From positions 1 to 53,568 of the forward strand of contig CAYVCG010000004.1 of assembly GCA_964449985.1 (NCBI GenBank): a DNA stretch of 53,568 nucleotides. The letters run 5' to 3'. This document shows positions 42,467 through 51,475 of this stretch, piece by piece. The notes beneath the pieces were generated by a model. That model was not told the origin of the DNA, ran no database searches, and saw only the letters and a program-made list of their open reading frames with translations. Within the stretch, counting starts at the first letter, position 1; every line of letters begins with the position of its first letter. Source of the DNA: CAYVCG01 sp964449985. Lineage in GTDB: Bacteria; Bacillota; Clostridia; Lachnospirales; WRAX01. The position numbers and the translations under genes are program-made.

Positions 42467-43663
42467 TTATTTCATCAGCAATGCTCTTGTATCGCGGGCT
42501 ATCATAAGCTCCTCGTTTGTGGGTATGGAAAGGCCGATAAGCGTTGAATCGTCTGTACTGAAAACGAACTCATGACCTCTCTGCTTATTTTTATCAGGAT
42601 CAACCTTTATGCCAAGATATCCGAGGTATTTGCCAACCTCGTCTCTTAATTCGGGACTGTTTTCGCCTAAGCCTGCTGTGAAGACAAGAGCATCCACTCC
42701 GTTCATAGCGGCACAGTATTGGCTAATATATTTAGCAACCCTGTAATAGAATACATCCAAAGCAGCTTGTGAGCGAGCATGGCCTTCGGCAGCAGCAGCT
42801 TCAACATCACGGAAATCGCTGGAAACGCCGGATACACCCAAAACGCCGGATTTTTTGTTCAGTATGTTTTCCGCTTCTTTAACGGATATGTTCTCTTTTT
42901 CCATAAGGAAAGCAATAATAGCCGGATCTAAATCGCCGCTTCTTGTGCCCATGCAAAGACCTTCCAGCGGAGTAAAGCCCATGCTGGTATCAATTGATTT
43001 TCCGCCTTCGACTGCGCAAATGCTTGCTCCGTTGCCTAAGTGGCACGTTATTAGTTTAAGATCTTCCAGCTTTTTGCCGAGCATATCAGCCGCTTTTTGA
43101 GCAACATACTTGTGGCTTGTTCCGTGGAAGCCGTATCTTCTGATTTTATGTTTTTCATATAATTCATAAGGAATGGCATATAAATAAGCTCTTTGAGGCA
43201 TTGTTTGGTGGAAAGCTGTATCAAAAACAGCAACCTGAGGCAAACCGGGCATAATCTGTTGACAAGCCTTAATACCGATTAAGTTCGGCGGATTGTGAAG
43301 CGGAGCAAGATCGCTGCAAGACTCTATTGCTTTAATAACCTCATCATCTATTACAACGGAAGCGCTAAAATGCTCTCCTCCGTGAACAACTCTATGGCCT
43401 ACTGCACCTATTTCATCTGTAGACTGCAAAACGCCATGCTCTTTGTCAACCAAAGCATCCATAACTGCCTTAACGGCGTCATTATGATCTTTCATAGGAG
43501 TTGTCAAAACAAACTTATCATGCCCTTGAGGAGTATGTTTAAGATTAGAACCCTCAATGCCTATTCTTTCGCAAATGCCTTTAGCGAGAACTTGTTCGTC
43601 TTCGGTATTTATCAACTGGTATTTTAAAGATGAACTGCCACAGTTTAAAACTAAAACCTTCAT
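42467..43663 (-). CDS. ackA: Acetate kinase
   Basis: 398 residues, standard length. VLVLNCGSSSLKYQLI at the N-terminus, VGHRVVHGGEHF, FDTAFHQTMP, FHGTSHKYV and TCHLGNGASICAV are the AckA signatures. It makes ATP and acetate from acetyl phosphate, the last step of acetogenic fermentation. ATG 43663 has TTGGAG upstream. It is downstream of pta on the same strand, but a gap (43697-43796) lies between. Confidence 0.97.
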   Translation of the reverse strand: MKVLVLNCGSSSLKYQLINTEDEQVLAKGICERIGIEGSNLKHTPQGHDKFVLTTPMKDHNDAVKAVMDALVDKEHGVLQSTDEIGAVGHRVVHGGEHFSASVVIDDEVIKAIESCSDLAPLHNPPNLIGIKACQQIMPGLPQVAVFDTAFHQTMPQRAYLYAIPYELYEKHKIRRYGFHGTSHKYVAQKAADMLGKKLEDLKLITCHLGNGASICAVEGGKSIDTSMGFTPLEGLCMGTRSGDLDPAIIAFLMEKENISVKEAENILNKKSGVLGVSGVSSDFRDVEAAAAEGHARSQAALDVFYYRVAKYISQYCAAMNGVDALVFTAGLGENSPELRDEVGKYLGYLGIKVDPDKNKQRGHEFVFSTDDSTLIGLSIPTNEELMIARDTRALLMK

Positions 43664-43696
43664 AACGTATTCTCCAATCATATATTATTTTATTAT

Positions 43697-43796
43697 NNNN
43701 NNNNNNNNNNNNNNNNNNNNNNNNNNNNNNNNNNNNNNNNNNNNNNNNNNNNNNNNNNNNNNNNNNNNNNNNNNNNNNNNNNNNNNNNNNNNNNNN
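43697..43796. other. Assembly gap of unknown size between pta and ackA
   Basis: 100 N. Unlike the other two gaps, the flanks do not share a repeated end, so sequence may be missing. The flanks are very AT-rich. Confidence 0.85.
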
Positions 43797-43810
43797 AATA
43801 ATTACTCACC

Positions 43811-43851
43811 GGTTAAAACAGGGGTTTTACCTTAAACCCGCAGCAAGCGGG
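43811..43851 (-). terminator. Hairpins after pta
   Basis: CCCGC-AGCAA-GCGGG (43837-43851) and a second stem GGT-AAAAC/GTTTTACC (43811-43831) follow the pta stop on the minus strand, with T-rich sequence between and after. Probably a terminator or attenuator before ackA. Confidence 0.5.
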
Positions 43852-43860
43852 ATTATATTA

Positions 43861-44856
43861 TTACATAGTTTGAGCTTGAACAGCTGTTATTGCAACAACG
43901 CCTACGATATCTTCAGCTGTGCAACCTCTTGAAAGGTCATTAACAGGCTTTGCAATACCTTGGGAAATAGGGCCGTATGCTTCCGCTTTTGCAAGCCTTT
44001 CAACGATTTTGTATGCAATGTTGCCGGAATCTAGGTCAGGGAATACAAGAACGTTTGCTTTACCTGCGACATCGCTTCCCGGAGCTTTTGATGCGCCGAT
44101 AGCAGGAACGATAGCAGCATCCAGCTGGAATTCGCCATCCAATTTAAGATCTGGGGCGAGATCCTTCGCGATTTTAGTAGCCTCAACTACTTTATCGACA
44201 TCTGCATGTTTTGCGCTACCCTTTGTTGAATGAGAAAGCATACCGACAACAGGCTCTTCTCCAACAAGCTGCTTAAATGATTTTGCAGAGCTGATAGCAA
44301 TGTTAGCAAGTTCTTCTGAATTTGGGTTTTGGTTTAGGCCGCTGTCTGCAAATATAAATACGCCGTTGCTGCCGTATTCGCAATTAGGAACGTCCATAAC
44401 AAAGAAAGATGAAACAAGCTTTGTATTAGGAGCGGTTTTTAATATTTGCAAGCATGGGCGAAGCACGTTTGCTGTTGAGTTTACAGCGCCGGCAACCATA
44501 CCGTCTGCAATGCCTTCTTTAACAAGCATAACGCCAAAAAACAATTCGTTTTCCGTTATAAGCTTTTTTGCTTCATCCATTGTCATGCCTTTGTTTTTTC
44601 TTAATTCAAAAAGTTTGGTAGCCAATTCCTCACTTTTTTCATAGTTTTTAGGGTTTATTATTTTAGCGCGAGCTATATCGAGGCCTTCAGCCTTGTCCAA
44701 AATTTCGCGCTCTTCGCCTATAAGGATTATATCAGCAATATTTTCTTTAATAACCATGTCTGCCGCAATAAGTGTTCTTATATCGCTTGTTTCCGGCAAA
44801 ACAATAGTTTTAGTAATTTGTTTGGCTCTCTTTTTAACGTTTGATAAAAAATTCAA
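43861..44856 (-). CDS. pta: Phosphate acetyltransferase
   Basis: 331 residues, the short single-domain Pta. IVLPETSDIRTLIAA near the start, DGMVAGAVNSTANVLRP, MLSHSTKGSAKH and GPISQGIAKPVNDLSRG are conserved. It makes acetyl phosphate from acetyl-CoA. The start is TTG at 44856 with AAAGGGAG 8 bases upstream. It is paired functionally with ackA. Confidence 0.96.
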   Translation of the reverse strand: MNFLSNVKKRAKQITKTIVLPETSDIRTLIAADMVIKENIADIILIGEEREILDKAEGLDIARAKIINPKNYEKSEELATKLFELRKNKGMTMDEAKKLITENELFFGVMLVKEGIADGMVAGAVNSTANVLRPCLQILKTAPNTKLVSSFFVMDVPNCEYGSNGVFIFADSGLNQNPNSEELANIAISSAKSFKQLVGEEPVVGMLSHSTKGSAKHADVDKVVEATKIAKDLAPDLKLDGEFQLDAAIVPAIGASKAPGSDVAGKANVLVFPDLDSGNIAYKIVERLAKAEAYGPISQGIAKPVNDLSRGCTAEDIVGVVAITAVQAQTM

Positions 44857-44951
44857 TTTTAAGACTCCCTTTCAGAATAATTTCCATATTTCAACCAAAA
44901 AATTATAACACCAAATTTAAGCAAATGCAAATAAAAATGTATCGTTAATGT

Positions 44952-45956
44952 TTAATAAACCTTACTTAAAATAAGGCGGGCAATATTATCAATATGCTCT
45001 TGCCTTGAAACCGCCCCGATGTCATACGCCACTTTTGGCATACCGTAAACAACGCTGCTTTCTTTATTTTGGCCTATGGTGTATGCTCCGGCGGACTTCA
45101 TTTCTAAAAGCCCTCTTGCTCCGTCAGACCCCATTCCTGTTAGTATAACCCCAATTGCGTTTTCCCCAACTGATTTTGCAGCCGATTGAAACAGAACGTT
45201 TACGCTGGGGCAATGCCCGTCCACTTTTACGCCGTCATAGCAAGTGATGTAATAGCTATTATTCTTTTTGACGACTTCCATATGCTTGTCTCCCGGCGCG
45301 ATTATAGCGAGCCCGGGCTGGAGCTTGTCTCCATCTTTGCCTTCCCAAACGCTTATACCGCAAGTTTTATGCAGCTTTTCGGCATACATTTTTGTAAATA
45401 TCGGCGGCATGTGCTGGGTTATGAGGATTGGCGGGGATTGCGGTGGCATAGAACAGAGAATTTTTTGTATTGCTTCTGTTCCACCCATTGATGCTCCAAT
45501 CATGACTATCTTGTCAACTTCTTTATCGCTCTGATGAGTGTTTTTTAAATGCCTTGCGTTCTTTTTATCAAGCTTTGAAAGGGCTCTCAGCTTGATTACA
45601 AGGCTGTTAATAAAAGAGTAGATCGTTATATCATTATATGTCTCTGGCATAGTTACCATATCTGTAGCCCCAAGGTGCAACATTTCAAAGCCTTCTCGGA
45701 CATTCTTACATACAGCTATGCTTCGAATATTGTTATCATCAAAGAATTCAAACAATGATTTGAAATCTTCGTTTTTACCTATGTTTTTATAGACAATTAC
45801 TAAATCTTGCTTGTTCTTTTCAAGGTGAATCCTTGCTTGAATAAAATTATCAGTAAATCCGTTTGATCTAAAGTGATTGTGCTTCGAAATCTGAGCGGCG
45901 ACAAAAAAATACGTCGATTTTTCCGCAATAACATAATAATTAATTGTATTGCTCAA
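44952..45956 (-). CDS. cheB: CheB-type protein-glutamate methylesterase with degenerate receiver domain
   Basis: 334 residues. The C-terminal CheB domain has the catalytic Ser156 (MIGASMGGTEA), His in TQHMPPIFT and Asp in LTGMGSDGARG, so it should remove methyl groups from chemoreceptors. The N-terminal receiver-like part lacks the expected residues: the phosphoacceptor Asp position reads DLVIVYKN, the acidic pair is YYVIAEKS and the Lys loop is GATDMVTMP (Met for Lys). A TTG at 45956 is preferred, with GGAGGGG 6 bases upstream; the ATG at 45971 overlaps that site. A terminator separates it from cheW, and 45972-46058 should hold its promoter though none is clear. Confidence 0.88.
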   Translation of the reverse strand: MSNTINYYVIAEKSTYFFVAAQISKHNHFRSNGFTDNFIQARIHLEKNKQDLVIVYKNIGKNEDFKSLFEFFDDNNIRSIAVCKNVREGFEMLHLGATDMVTMPETYNDITIYSFINSLVIKLRALSKLDKKNARHLKNTHQSDKEVDKIVMIGASMGGTEAIQKILCSMPPQSPPILITQHMPPIFTKMYAEKLHKTCGISVWEGKDGDKLQPGLAIIAPGDKHMEVVKKNNSYYITCYDGVKVDGHCPSVNVLFQSAAKSVGENAIGVILTGMGSDGARGLLEMKSAGAYTIGQNKESSVVYGMPKVAYDIGAVSRQEHIDNIARLILSKVY

Positions 45957-46058
45957 ATTAATCCCCTCCATACAGGTTAAATAATTATTCGGTCCTAGTA
46001 TTAAAAGTTTACTAATTCTTTGTAGAGGATAAGAGGCAATTTTTCTCTCTTAAGACAT

Positions 46059-46093
46059 AAAAACCTTGTGTGACTTTATCAAACAAGGTTTTT
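46059..46093 (-). terminator. Terminator between cheW and cheB
   Basis: AAAAACCTTGT/ACAAGGTTTTT, 11 pairs with a 13-base loop. It ends the cheR-cheA-cheW transcript, so cheB is likely transcribed separately or by read-through. The rest of 45972-46209 is AT-rich with no gene. Confidence 0.82.
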
Positions 46094-46209
46094 AGTACTG
46101 TATAATTTAAAATGTATAGTAAATAAAAATGAATGTAATAAAAACCTCTTTAGTTTTGATCAAATCTTTTGCGCTTTAAAATCTGGTTTTTTATTAGTAA
46201 TTCTAAAAG

Positions 46210-46686
46210 TTAGAATAATAGCTTATAAATGTCGAGTATAAGCTTTACACCAACTTCTGTTCTTCCAACGGATTTAATAAACTGGTTGCTGTGGCTCAAT
46301 TTAACGTGAGGTGGCAAGGAAATATTTTCCTCCGGTATCGTTAAAACTCCCTCGACTTTATCGACTATAAGACCGATGATATACTCATCAAAATCAAGCA
46401 CAACAATACAAGTTGCTTCGTCGTATTCGATTTCTTCTATTCCAAACCTGGCGCGAACGCTTATAACGGGAACGATATCTCCCCTTAGATTGATTATACC
46501 CTTGACATAATCAGGAGCCTCCGGAACAAGCGTTACCGCACACATAGTTATTATTTCTTTTATATTAATAACATCTATTGCGAAATATTCACCATTTATA
46601 TCAAAGGTCAGGTATAGATCCTTGGTTGTATCTTCTTCGCCAATTCCATCTATACCAATGTCGTCATTTTGCAACATATCAGCCAT
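46210..46686 (-). CDS. cheW: Chemotaxis coupling protein CheW
   Basis: About 158 residues. YLTFDINGEYFAIDVINIKE, PDYVKGIINLRGDIVPVISV and IIGLIVDKVEGVLTI are CheW features. It links receptors to CheA. An acidic N-terminal tail of about 20 residues is slightly longer than usual. ATG 46686 has AAAGGGG 8 bases upstream. Confidence 0.95.
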   Translation of the reverse strand: MADMLQNDDIGIDGIGEEDTTKDLYLTFDINGEYFAIDVINIKEIITMCAVTLVPEAPDYVKGIINLRGDIVPVISVRARFGIEEIEYDEATCIVVLDFDEYIIGLIVDKVEGVLTIPEENISLPPHVKLSHSNQFIKSVGRTEVGVKLILDIYKLLF

Positions 46687-46712
46687 ATACAAAACCCCTT
46701 TCTTGTCTTTGA

Positions 46713-49064
46713 TTATTTATCAAAAAAACCGGCTACGTCAATTATAAGGCTAATATCGCCGTTTCCGAGCAGCGTACATCCGCTGATGCCCCTAATTTTT
46801 TTAATATACTTTGGCATGGATTTGACAACGACTTGTTGCTCTCCCACAAGCTCGTCAACAAACAGACAAATTGTATCGTCTCCGTTTTCCACCATTATCA
46901 TTATTCCATCTTCAAAATTTTTGATAGCAGAATCAACATTAAAGAATTCATAAAGCCGCACAATGTTATAACATTCTCCGCGAACAGTTATCATTTCATT
47001 GCCGTTCGGGTCTGTAAAAACGTCTTTCATGTTTGGCTTAAAAGAATCCTTTATAGAAATAATAGGCAATGTATATTTTGCGCCGCCCATTTTTACCATC
47101 ATGCCCTCGATTATGGCAAGCGTTAATGGGATTTTAAGCGTAAAGATTGATCCTTCATTCGGGGTGCTGTCGACTGTTACGTTTCCGCCAACAAGCTCTA
47201 AGTTTTTGCAAACAACGTCCATACCTACGCCTCTGCCGGAAAAAGATGTTACCTTATCGTTGGTGGAAAAACCGGGCATAAAGATAAACTGGAATATCTC
47301 TTTATCGGAATAATCCGCTTCGGGCTTTTTAAGAAGCCCTGCTGTTTTAGCCTTTTGCAGTATCTTTTCCTTATTAAGCCCTGCTCCATCGTCTCTAACG
47401 ATTATTAAAACGTCGCTGCCGGAATTTTTCGCTTCAAGCAGTATCGTTCCTTGTTCTGATTTGCCTAAAGTTTTTCTTTTTTCAGGCATTTCTATACCAT
47501 GGTCTGCGGAGTTCCTTATTATGTGCATAAGAGGATCCGAAATATGTTCTATGATATTTTTGTCAACCTCAGTTTCCTCTCCAATAACCTCGAGCTTCAT
47601 ATCCTTGCTTAATTGTTTGCACATATCCCTGACGATTCTATGCATCTTGAAGAACGTTGTTGCCAAAGGCACCATACGCATAGACATGACTGTATCTTGT
47701 ATATCTTTTATAATTTTTCTAAGCTGCCTTGCTTCTTTATGGAAGCTTTCAAGCTCTAGCGCATCAAGCTCTGGATTTTGTGTGACCATAGCCTCGGATA
47801 TAACAAGCTCACCCATAAGTTTTAACAAATCATCCAATTTGCTGACATTAACACTTATAACATGGCCTGCACCTTGCTTTTTAGGCGCCGCATTAGTGGT
47901 GGCAGCAGCAGGCGGTGTTGGGGTGGTAGCGACTGCCGGGGCTTGCGCCTGTTCGGGCGCTGGCGCAGAAGGTTTCACCTCGATTTGGACTGGCTGTTCT
48001 GAAACAGAGGTGTCCTTTGCCCTTGATATTTGCTCTAAGTGCAACTCTTTCATAAAGATTGTATCGGATAAAATATTGTTTAGAGAATCAAAGTCTTTAT
48101 CCGTTAAAATTGTCATATTAAAGCCATTTTTACGGATTTCGTCTATAGATGCTTCATCTATCAGATCTTGCGGAACGTGTTTTACGTTATATCCGGCGCT
48201 CTTCAGATTGTGAACAACGGTATATGCGCGCACATTTTCCATTTCGCAGCCGTCATCAAAACGTAGGATTGCACTGAAAACGTTACAGTTTTCTAAATCT
48301 TTTGCGTTTTCTATTTGCTCAAGGACGATTTCCTTTACATAGATTGTTCCATCCAGATGTTTCTTGATTTCATCATAGCTCTTATTTGAAAAAAAGCGGA
48401 CGGAAAAACCGTTTTTTCTTATTTCATTAATAGAGCTTTCTTCAATAATATTGGCAGGGGAATATTCTACAACCATTGCAAGATCTTTCAAATTGTTTAC
48501 TAGCGCAAGCGCACGAACATTTTCCATCTCGCTGCCTTCATCAAAGCGGATGGTGGCATTGTAGCAGTTTTCTGCATCAAAACCTATATCAGATTTTGTG
48601 GGAGCAGCAGATGCTTGCTTTGTTTCTGCTGTAACATCCGGTTTGCTATCGGATGGGTTGTTTTGGCCTTTGATTTCAGCCAGATAGGCTTTGATTCTTT
48701 CAACAGATTCTGTACAATCGCCGTCTGAAGGCAAGCCTTCTTCTATTTTTGTAATTTCTTCTTTAATAAAGTCCAAGCTTTCAAGCACAAGGTCTGTTAT
48801 TCTGGAGGAATCAACATTTGTTGGATTCTCTTCTCTAAGATAATAAAACAAGTCTTCAATACCATGAGCGGCTGTTGATATATTGTTAAACATCATCATA
48901 GCAGCTGATCCCTTTATGGTATGCATAACCCTAAAAATTTCGTTGATTTTATCCATTGTGTAACCGGATTCGCCCTGGATAATATTCTGTTCAAGCTGTT
49001 CCAATAGCTGGGACATTTCAAATGTAAACATCTCCAGCATTGATTCTCTGTCAAAATCAGCCAA
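46713..49064 (-). CDS. cheA: Chemotaxis histidine kinase CheA with duplicated P2-like domain
   Basis: About 783 residues. The P1 HPt domain has His48 in VMHTIKGSAAMMM. Two related modules of about 85 residues follow (each with the pattern F(D/E)-G-EMENVRA and EIRKNGF), then a Pro/Ala linker. P3 dimerisation, the P4 kinase (HIIRNSADHGIE, DDGAGLN, GRGVGMDVV) and the P5 CheW-like domain complete it. It phosphorylates CheY (not in window) and CheB-type proteins. The AAAAGGTG site suggests TTG at 49064 as the start; ATG 49073 and GTG 49076 are too close to it. Confidence 0.93.
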   Translation of the reverse strand: MADFDRESMLEMFTFEMSQLLEQLEQNIIQGESGYTMDKINEIFRVMHTIKGSAAMMMFNNISTAAHGIEDLFYYLREENPTNVDSSRITDLVLESLDFIKEEITKIEEGLPSDGDCTESVERIKAYLAEIKGQNNPSDSKPDVTAETKQASAAPTKSDIGFDAENCYNATIRFDEGSEMENVRALALVNNLKDLAMVVEYSPANIIEESSINEIRKNGFSVRFFSNKSYDEIKKHLDGTIYVKEIVLEQIENAKDLENCNVFSAILRFDDGCEMENVRAYTVVHNLKSAGYNVKHVPQDLIDEASIDEIRKNGFNMTILTDKDFDSLNNILSDTIFMKELHLEQISRAKDTSVSEQPVQIEVKPSAPAPEQAQAPAVATTPTPPAAATTNAAPKKQGAGHVISVNVSKLDDLLKLMGELVISEAMVTQNPELDALELESFHKEARQLRKIIKDIQDTVMSMRMVPLATTFFKMHRIVRDMCKQLSKDMKLEVIGEETEVDKNIIEHISDPLMHIIRNSADHGIEMPEKRKTLGKSEQGTILLEAKNSGSDVLIIVRDDGAGLNKEKILQKAKTAGLLKKPEADYSDKEIFQFIFMPGFSTNDKVTSFSGRGVGMDVVCKNLELVGGNVTVDSTPNEGSIFTLKIPLTLAIIEGMMVKMGGAKYTLPIISIKDSFKPNMKDVFTDPNGNEMITVRGECYNIVRLYEFFNVDSAIKNFEDGIMIMVENGDDTICLFVDELVGEQQVVVKSMPKYIKKIRGISGCTLLGNGDISLIIDVAGFFDK

Positions 49065-49118
49065 TAGTATCATCACCTTTTCATAGTTTTTTGTATATGG
49101 ACATTAATTAATAAAATC

Positions 49119-49934
49119 TTAGTCTTTTTTATAAACGGCAGGAATTAAGTATTTATAGCCGGTATTGGATCTGCTCAACGATTCTGAATGCCCGATAAAA
49201 AGAAATCCTCCGCTTTCCGTAACGTTGTAAAACTTTTGAACGAGCTCTTCTCTTGTTTTATTATCAAAATATATCATAACATTTCTACAAAAAATAACCT
49301 GGAATTGCTTTTTAAATGGAAAAACCTTATCCATGAAATTAAACTTTCTGAATATGACCTTGGATTTTAGCTCATCGCAAACGATGCTATTGTTATCGTC
49401 ATACCGCTTGAAATAGTTTTTTTTCCATGCATCCGGTATTGGTTTTAAGCTTTCGTTTGTGTATATGCCATTAACGGCTTTTGTTAATACATTTGTGGAT
49501 ATATCCGTTGCTAGGATTTCTGTGTTCCAACCTGGTTTTGATTTGAAATAATCCTGAATAATCATTTGCAACGTGTATGGTTCCTCACCTGAGGAACATC
49601 CAGCGCACCACAGGCGCAAGTCCTTTGTATCTGAGTGTTTTTTTTCGATTAATGGCAAGACATTATCCCTAAAATAATAGAAATGATCAGCCTCTCTCAT
49701 GAAAAAGGTGTGGTTTGTTGTGATTTTATCTATAAAACTTATTACTGCTTCTCCCGTCTTGTCACTCACCAGGTATTTAAAATACTGAGTAAAATCCTCA
49801 AAGCCTTTTTGCTGAAGAACGGAGCGCAACCGTGAATATATTAAGGATTTCTTTTCGTCAGCAAGGTTTATTCCGTAGTTTTCCTTTATATAATCGCGTA
49901 TCATAAAAAATTCCTTGTCAGTAAGTTCTTTCAT
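49119..49934 (-). CDS. cheR: Chemotaxis protein methyltransferase CheR
   Basis: 271 residues. The N-terminal helical CheR_N domain (FFMIRDYIKENYGINL) precedes the SAM-binding domain with LRLWCAGCSSGEEPYTL, ILATDIS and IFCRNVMIYFD. It methylates glutamates of chemoreceptors, opposing CheB. ATG 49934 follows GGGGAAGG. It is the first gene behind a sigma-D-type promoter, so cheR, cheA and cheW are probably expressed with late flagellar genes. Confidence 0.96.
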   Translation of the reverse strand: MKELTDKEFFMIRDYIKENYGINLADEKKSLIYSRLRSVLQQKGFEDFTQYFKYLVSDKTGEAVISFIDKITTNHTFFMREADHFYYFRDNVLPLIEKKHSDTKDLRLWCAGCSSGEEPYTLQMIIQDYFKSKPGWNTEILATDISTNVLTKAVNGIYTNESLKPIPDAWKKNYFKRYDDNNSIVCDELKSKVIFRKFNFMDKVFPFKKQFQVIFCRNVMIYFDNKTREELVQKFYNVTESGGFLFIGHSESLSRSNTGYKYLIPAVYKKD

Positions 49935-49986
49935 AAGCGTTGCCTTCCCCTCATGCAGCAAATAATATTTCATAAACGTCAATTGT

Positions 49987-50012
49987 ATATCGGCACATTA
50001 ATTTGTTATTTA
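49987..50012 (-). promoter_or_regulatory. Sigma-D (SigD/FliA-type) promoter of cheR-cheA-cheW
   Basis: On the minus strand TAAA (50012-50009), 14 bases, GCCGATAT (49994-49987). The -10 box is a perfect match to the flagellar sigma factor consensus and the spacing is in range. The predicted start is about 45 bases before the cheR ATG. Confidence 0.82.
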
Positions 50013-50124
50013 TATAGTTTGATTTCTATTTTGTATAAAAATAATTCTTATAACGACATAATATTAATGATTTTATATTATTAACATCTTTATATCAAGT
50101 TATTTCTATATTTACAAAGTTTTG

Positions 50125-50153
50125 TTGACTCGCTTCGAAGTCAATTGTATTAT
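50125..50153 (+). promoter_or_regulatory. Sigma-A promoter of tmcAL
   Basis: TTGACT (50125-50130), 17 bases, TATTAT (50148-50153), about 38 bases before the ATG. Confidence 0.7.
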
Positions 50154-50190
50154 ATGCTTAAGTGAACTTTTTATTTCGGAGGGTTTTAAG

Positions 50191-51438
50191 ATGAAGAATT
50201 GCGGTATTATAGCCGAATACAACCCATTTCATAACGGTCATCTCCTGCATATAAAAACTGCAAGGTCGATTTTTGGGGCGGAAAATATAATAGTGGTTAT
50301 GAGTGGAAACTTTGTTCAAAGAGGCGAACCCGCGATATGTGACAAGTATGCAAGAACAAAAGCTGCGCTTTTAAATGGGGCTGATGTCGTTATTGAGCTT
50401 CCTATTTTTTTTGCAACGTCAAGCGCAGAGTTTTTTGCTAAAGGCGCTGTTAATATACTGCATAACTGCGGCATTGTAGATTCGATCTGTTTTGGTTCTG
50501 AAAATGGTGATATTGATATGCTTTCGTCTTTGGCTGAAAGTTTGATTTGTTTAGAAAAAAACCCTGTTTTTAAACAAGCCATTAAGGAAGAATTGCAAAA
50601 AGGCGTTTCGTTTCCTGTGGCCCGCCAAAAAGCTATGGACAAAATGTGCGAGCTAGAAGAAAAACCTGTTTTATACGAACCAAATGATATACTGGCTGTG
50701 GAATATCTTAAAGCTATATATTCTTTAAAAAGCCCAATCACGCCGCTTTGTATCAAGAGGGAGATTGCGCATTATCATTCTAAGACGCTTTCAAGCGTTA
50801 TATCATCCGCGACAGCTATACGAAGCTTTGTTTTTGACGGAATTAAAGGCGATATGAAAGATTTCGAAGCATTAGAAGGCGCAATGCCAAAGAGCAGCTT
50901 TGAAATATTTGTTGAGGAAATAAACAAAGGCGTTGCTCCTAACAGGCTGGATAATTATAGCGATGTTTTGCAATACATTGTTCGCTCTTCTGATGCGGAT
51001 GATATAAGCAAAATTTTCGACATTAGTGAAGGGCTTGAAAACAGAATTATAAGCTTTGTCGGTGGATACAAAAAGATTTCCGATATAGTCACCGGGGTGA
51101 AAACGAAGAGGTATACATTTACAAAGCTCCAACGCGCTGTTTTGCATCTATTACTGGGGATAACAACGGAGGATTTTAATTATTTTGATAAAAAGGGCGG
51201 GCCTCAGTATATAAGGGTTTTAGGGTTTAAAAGCGATAAGGGTTATCTGATTAAGGAATTAAGCGAAAAAGCGACTCTTCCTTTGGTTATGAATCTCAAA
51301 TATGCTAAAAATATTTTGAATCAGGATGCAATGAAAATGCTGAATCATGAGATAAGAACGACAGATATTTATAATCTAGGACTAGAAGCGCCAAGGCAAA
51401 TAGGTTATGAGTATACTATTCCGTTGTGTATTATATGA
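50191..51438 (+). CDS. tmcAL: tRNA(Met) cytidine acetate ligase TmcAL (YlbM family)
   Basis: 415 residues. The nucleotidyltransferase HxGH-type motif is in IAEYNPFHNGHLLHI, followed by VVMSGNFVQRGEPAI and the conserved KYARTKAALLNGADVVIELP. TmcAL uses acetate and ATP to acetylate C34 of elongator tRNA-Met. ATG 50191 has CGGAGGG upstream; a 24-codon extension to 50122 would include the promoter. Gene order often places it near pta/ackA in Firmicutes; here it is 5 kb away. Confidence 0.93.
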   Translation: MKNCGIIAEYNPFHNGHLLHIKTARSIFGAENIIVVMSGNFVQRGEPAICDKYARTKAALLNGADVVIELPIFFATSSAEFFAKGAVNILHNCGIVDSICFGSENGDIDMLSSLAESLICLEKNPVFKQAIKEELQKGVSFPVARQKAMDKMCELEEKPVLYEPNDILAVEYLKAIYSLKSPITPLCIKREIAHYHSKTLSSVISSATAIRSFVFDGIKGDMKDFEALEGAMPKSSFEIFVEEINKGVAPNRLDNYSDVLQYIVRSSDADDISKIFDISEGLENRIISFVGGYKKISDIVTGVKTKRYTFTKLQRAVLHLLLGITTEDFNYFDKKGGPQYIRVLGFKSDKGYLIKELSEKATLPLVMNLKYAKNILNQDAMKMLNHEIRTTDIYNLGLEAPRQIGYEYTIPLCII

Positions 51439-51454
51439 ATGTTATCACAAAAAA

Positions 51455-51475
51455 GAACAGCGTTAGGCACTGTTC
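51455..51475. terminator. Hairpin after tmcAL (left member of pair D)
   Basis: GAACAG/CTGTTC stem with CGTTAGGCA loop. Six A precede it on the plus strand, so it is a proper terminator in the minus direction, toward which the MFS gene is transcribed. A near copy is at 51605-51626. Confidence 0.65.
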
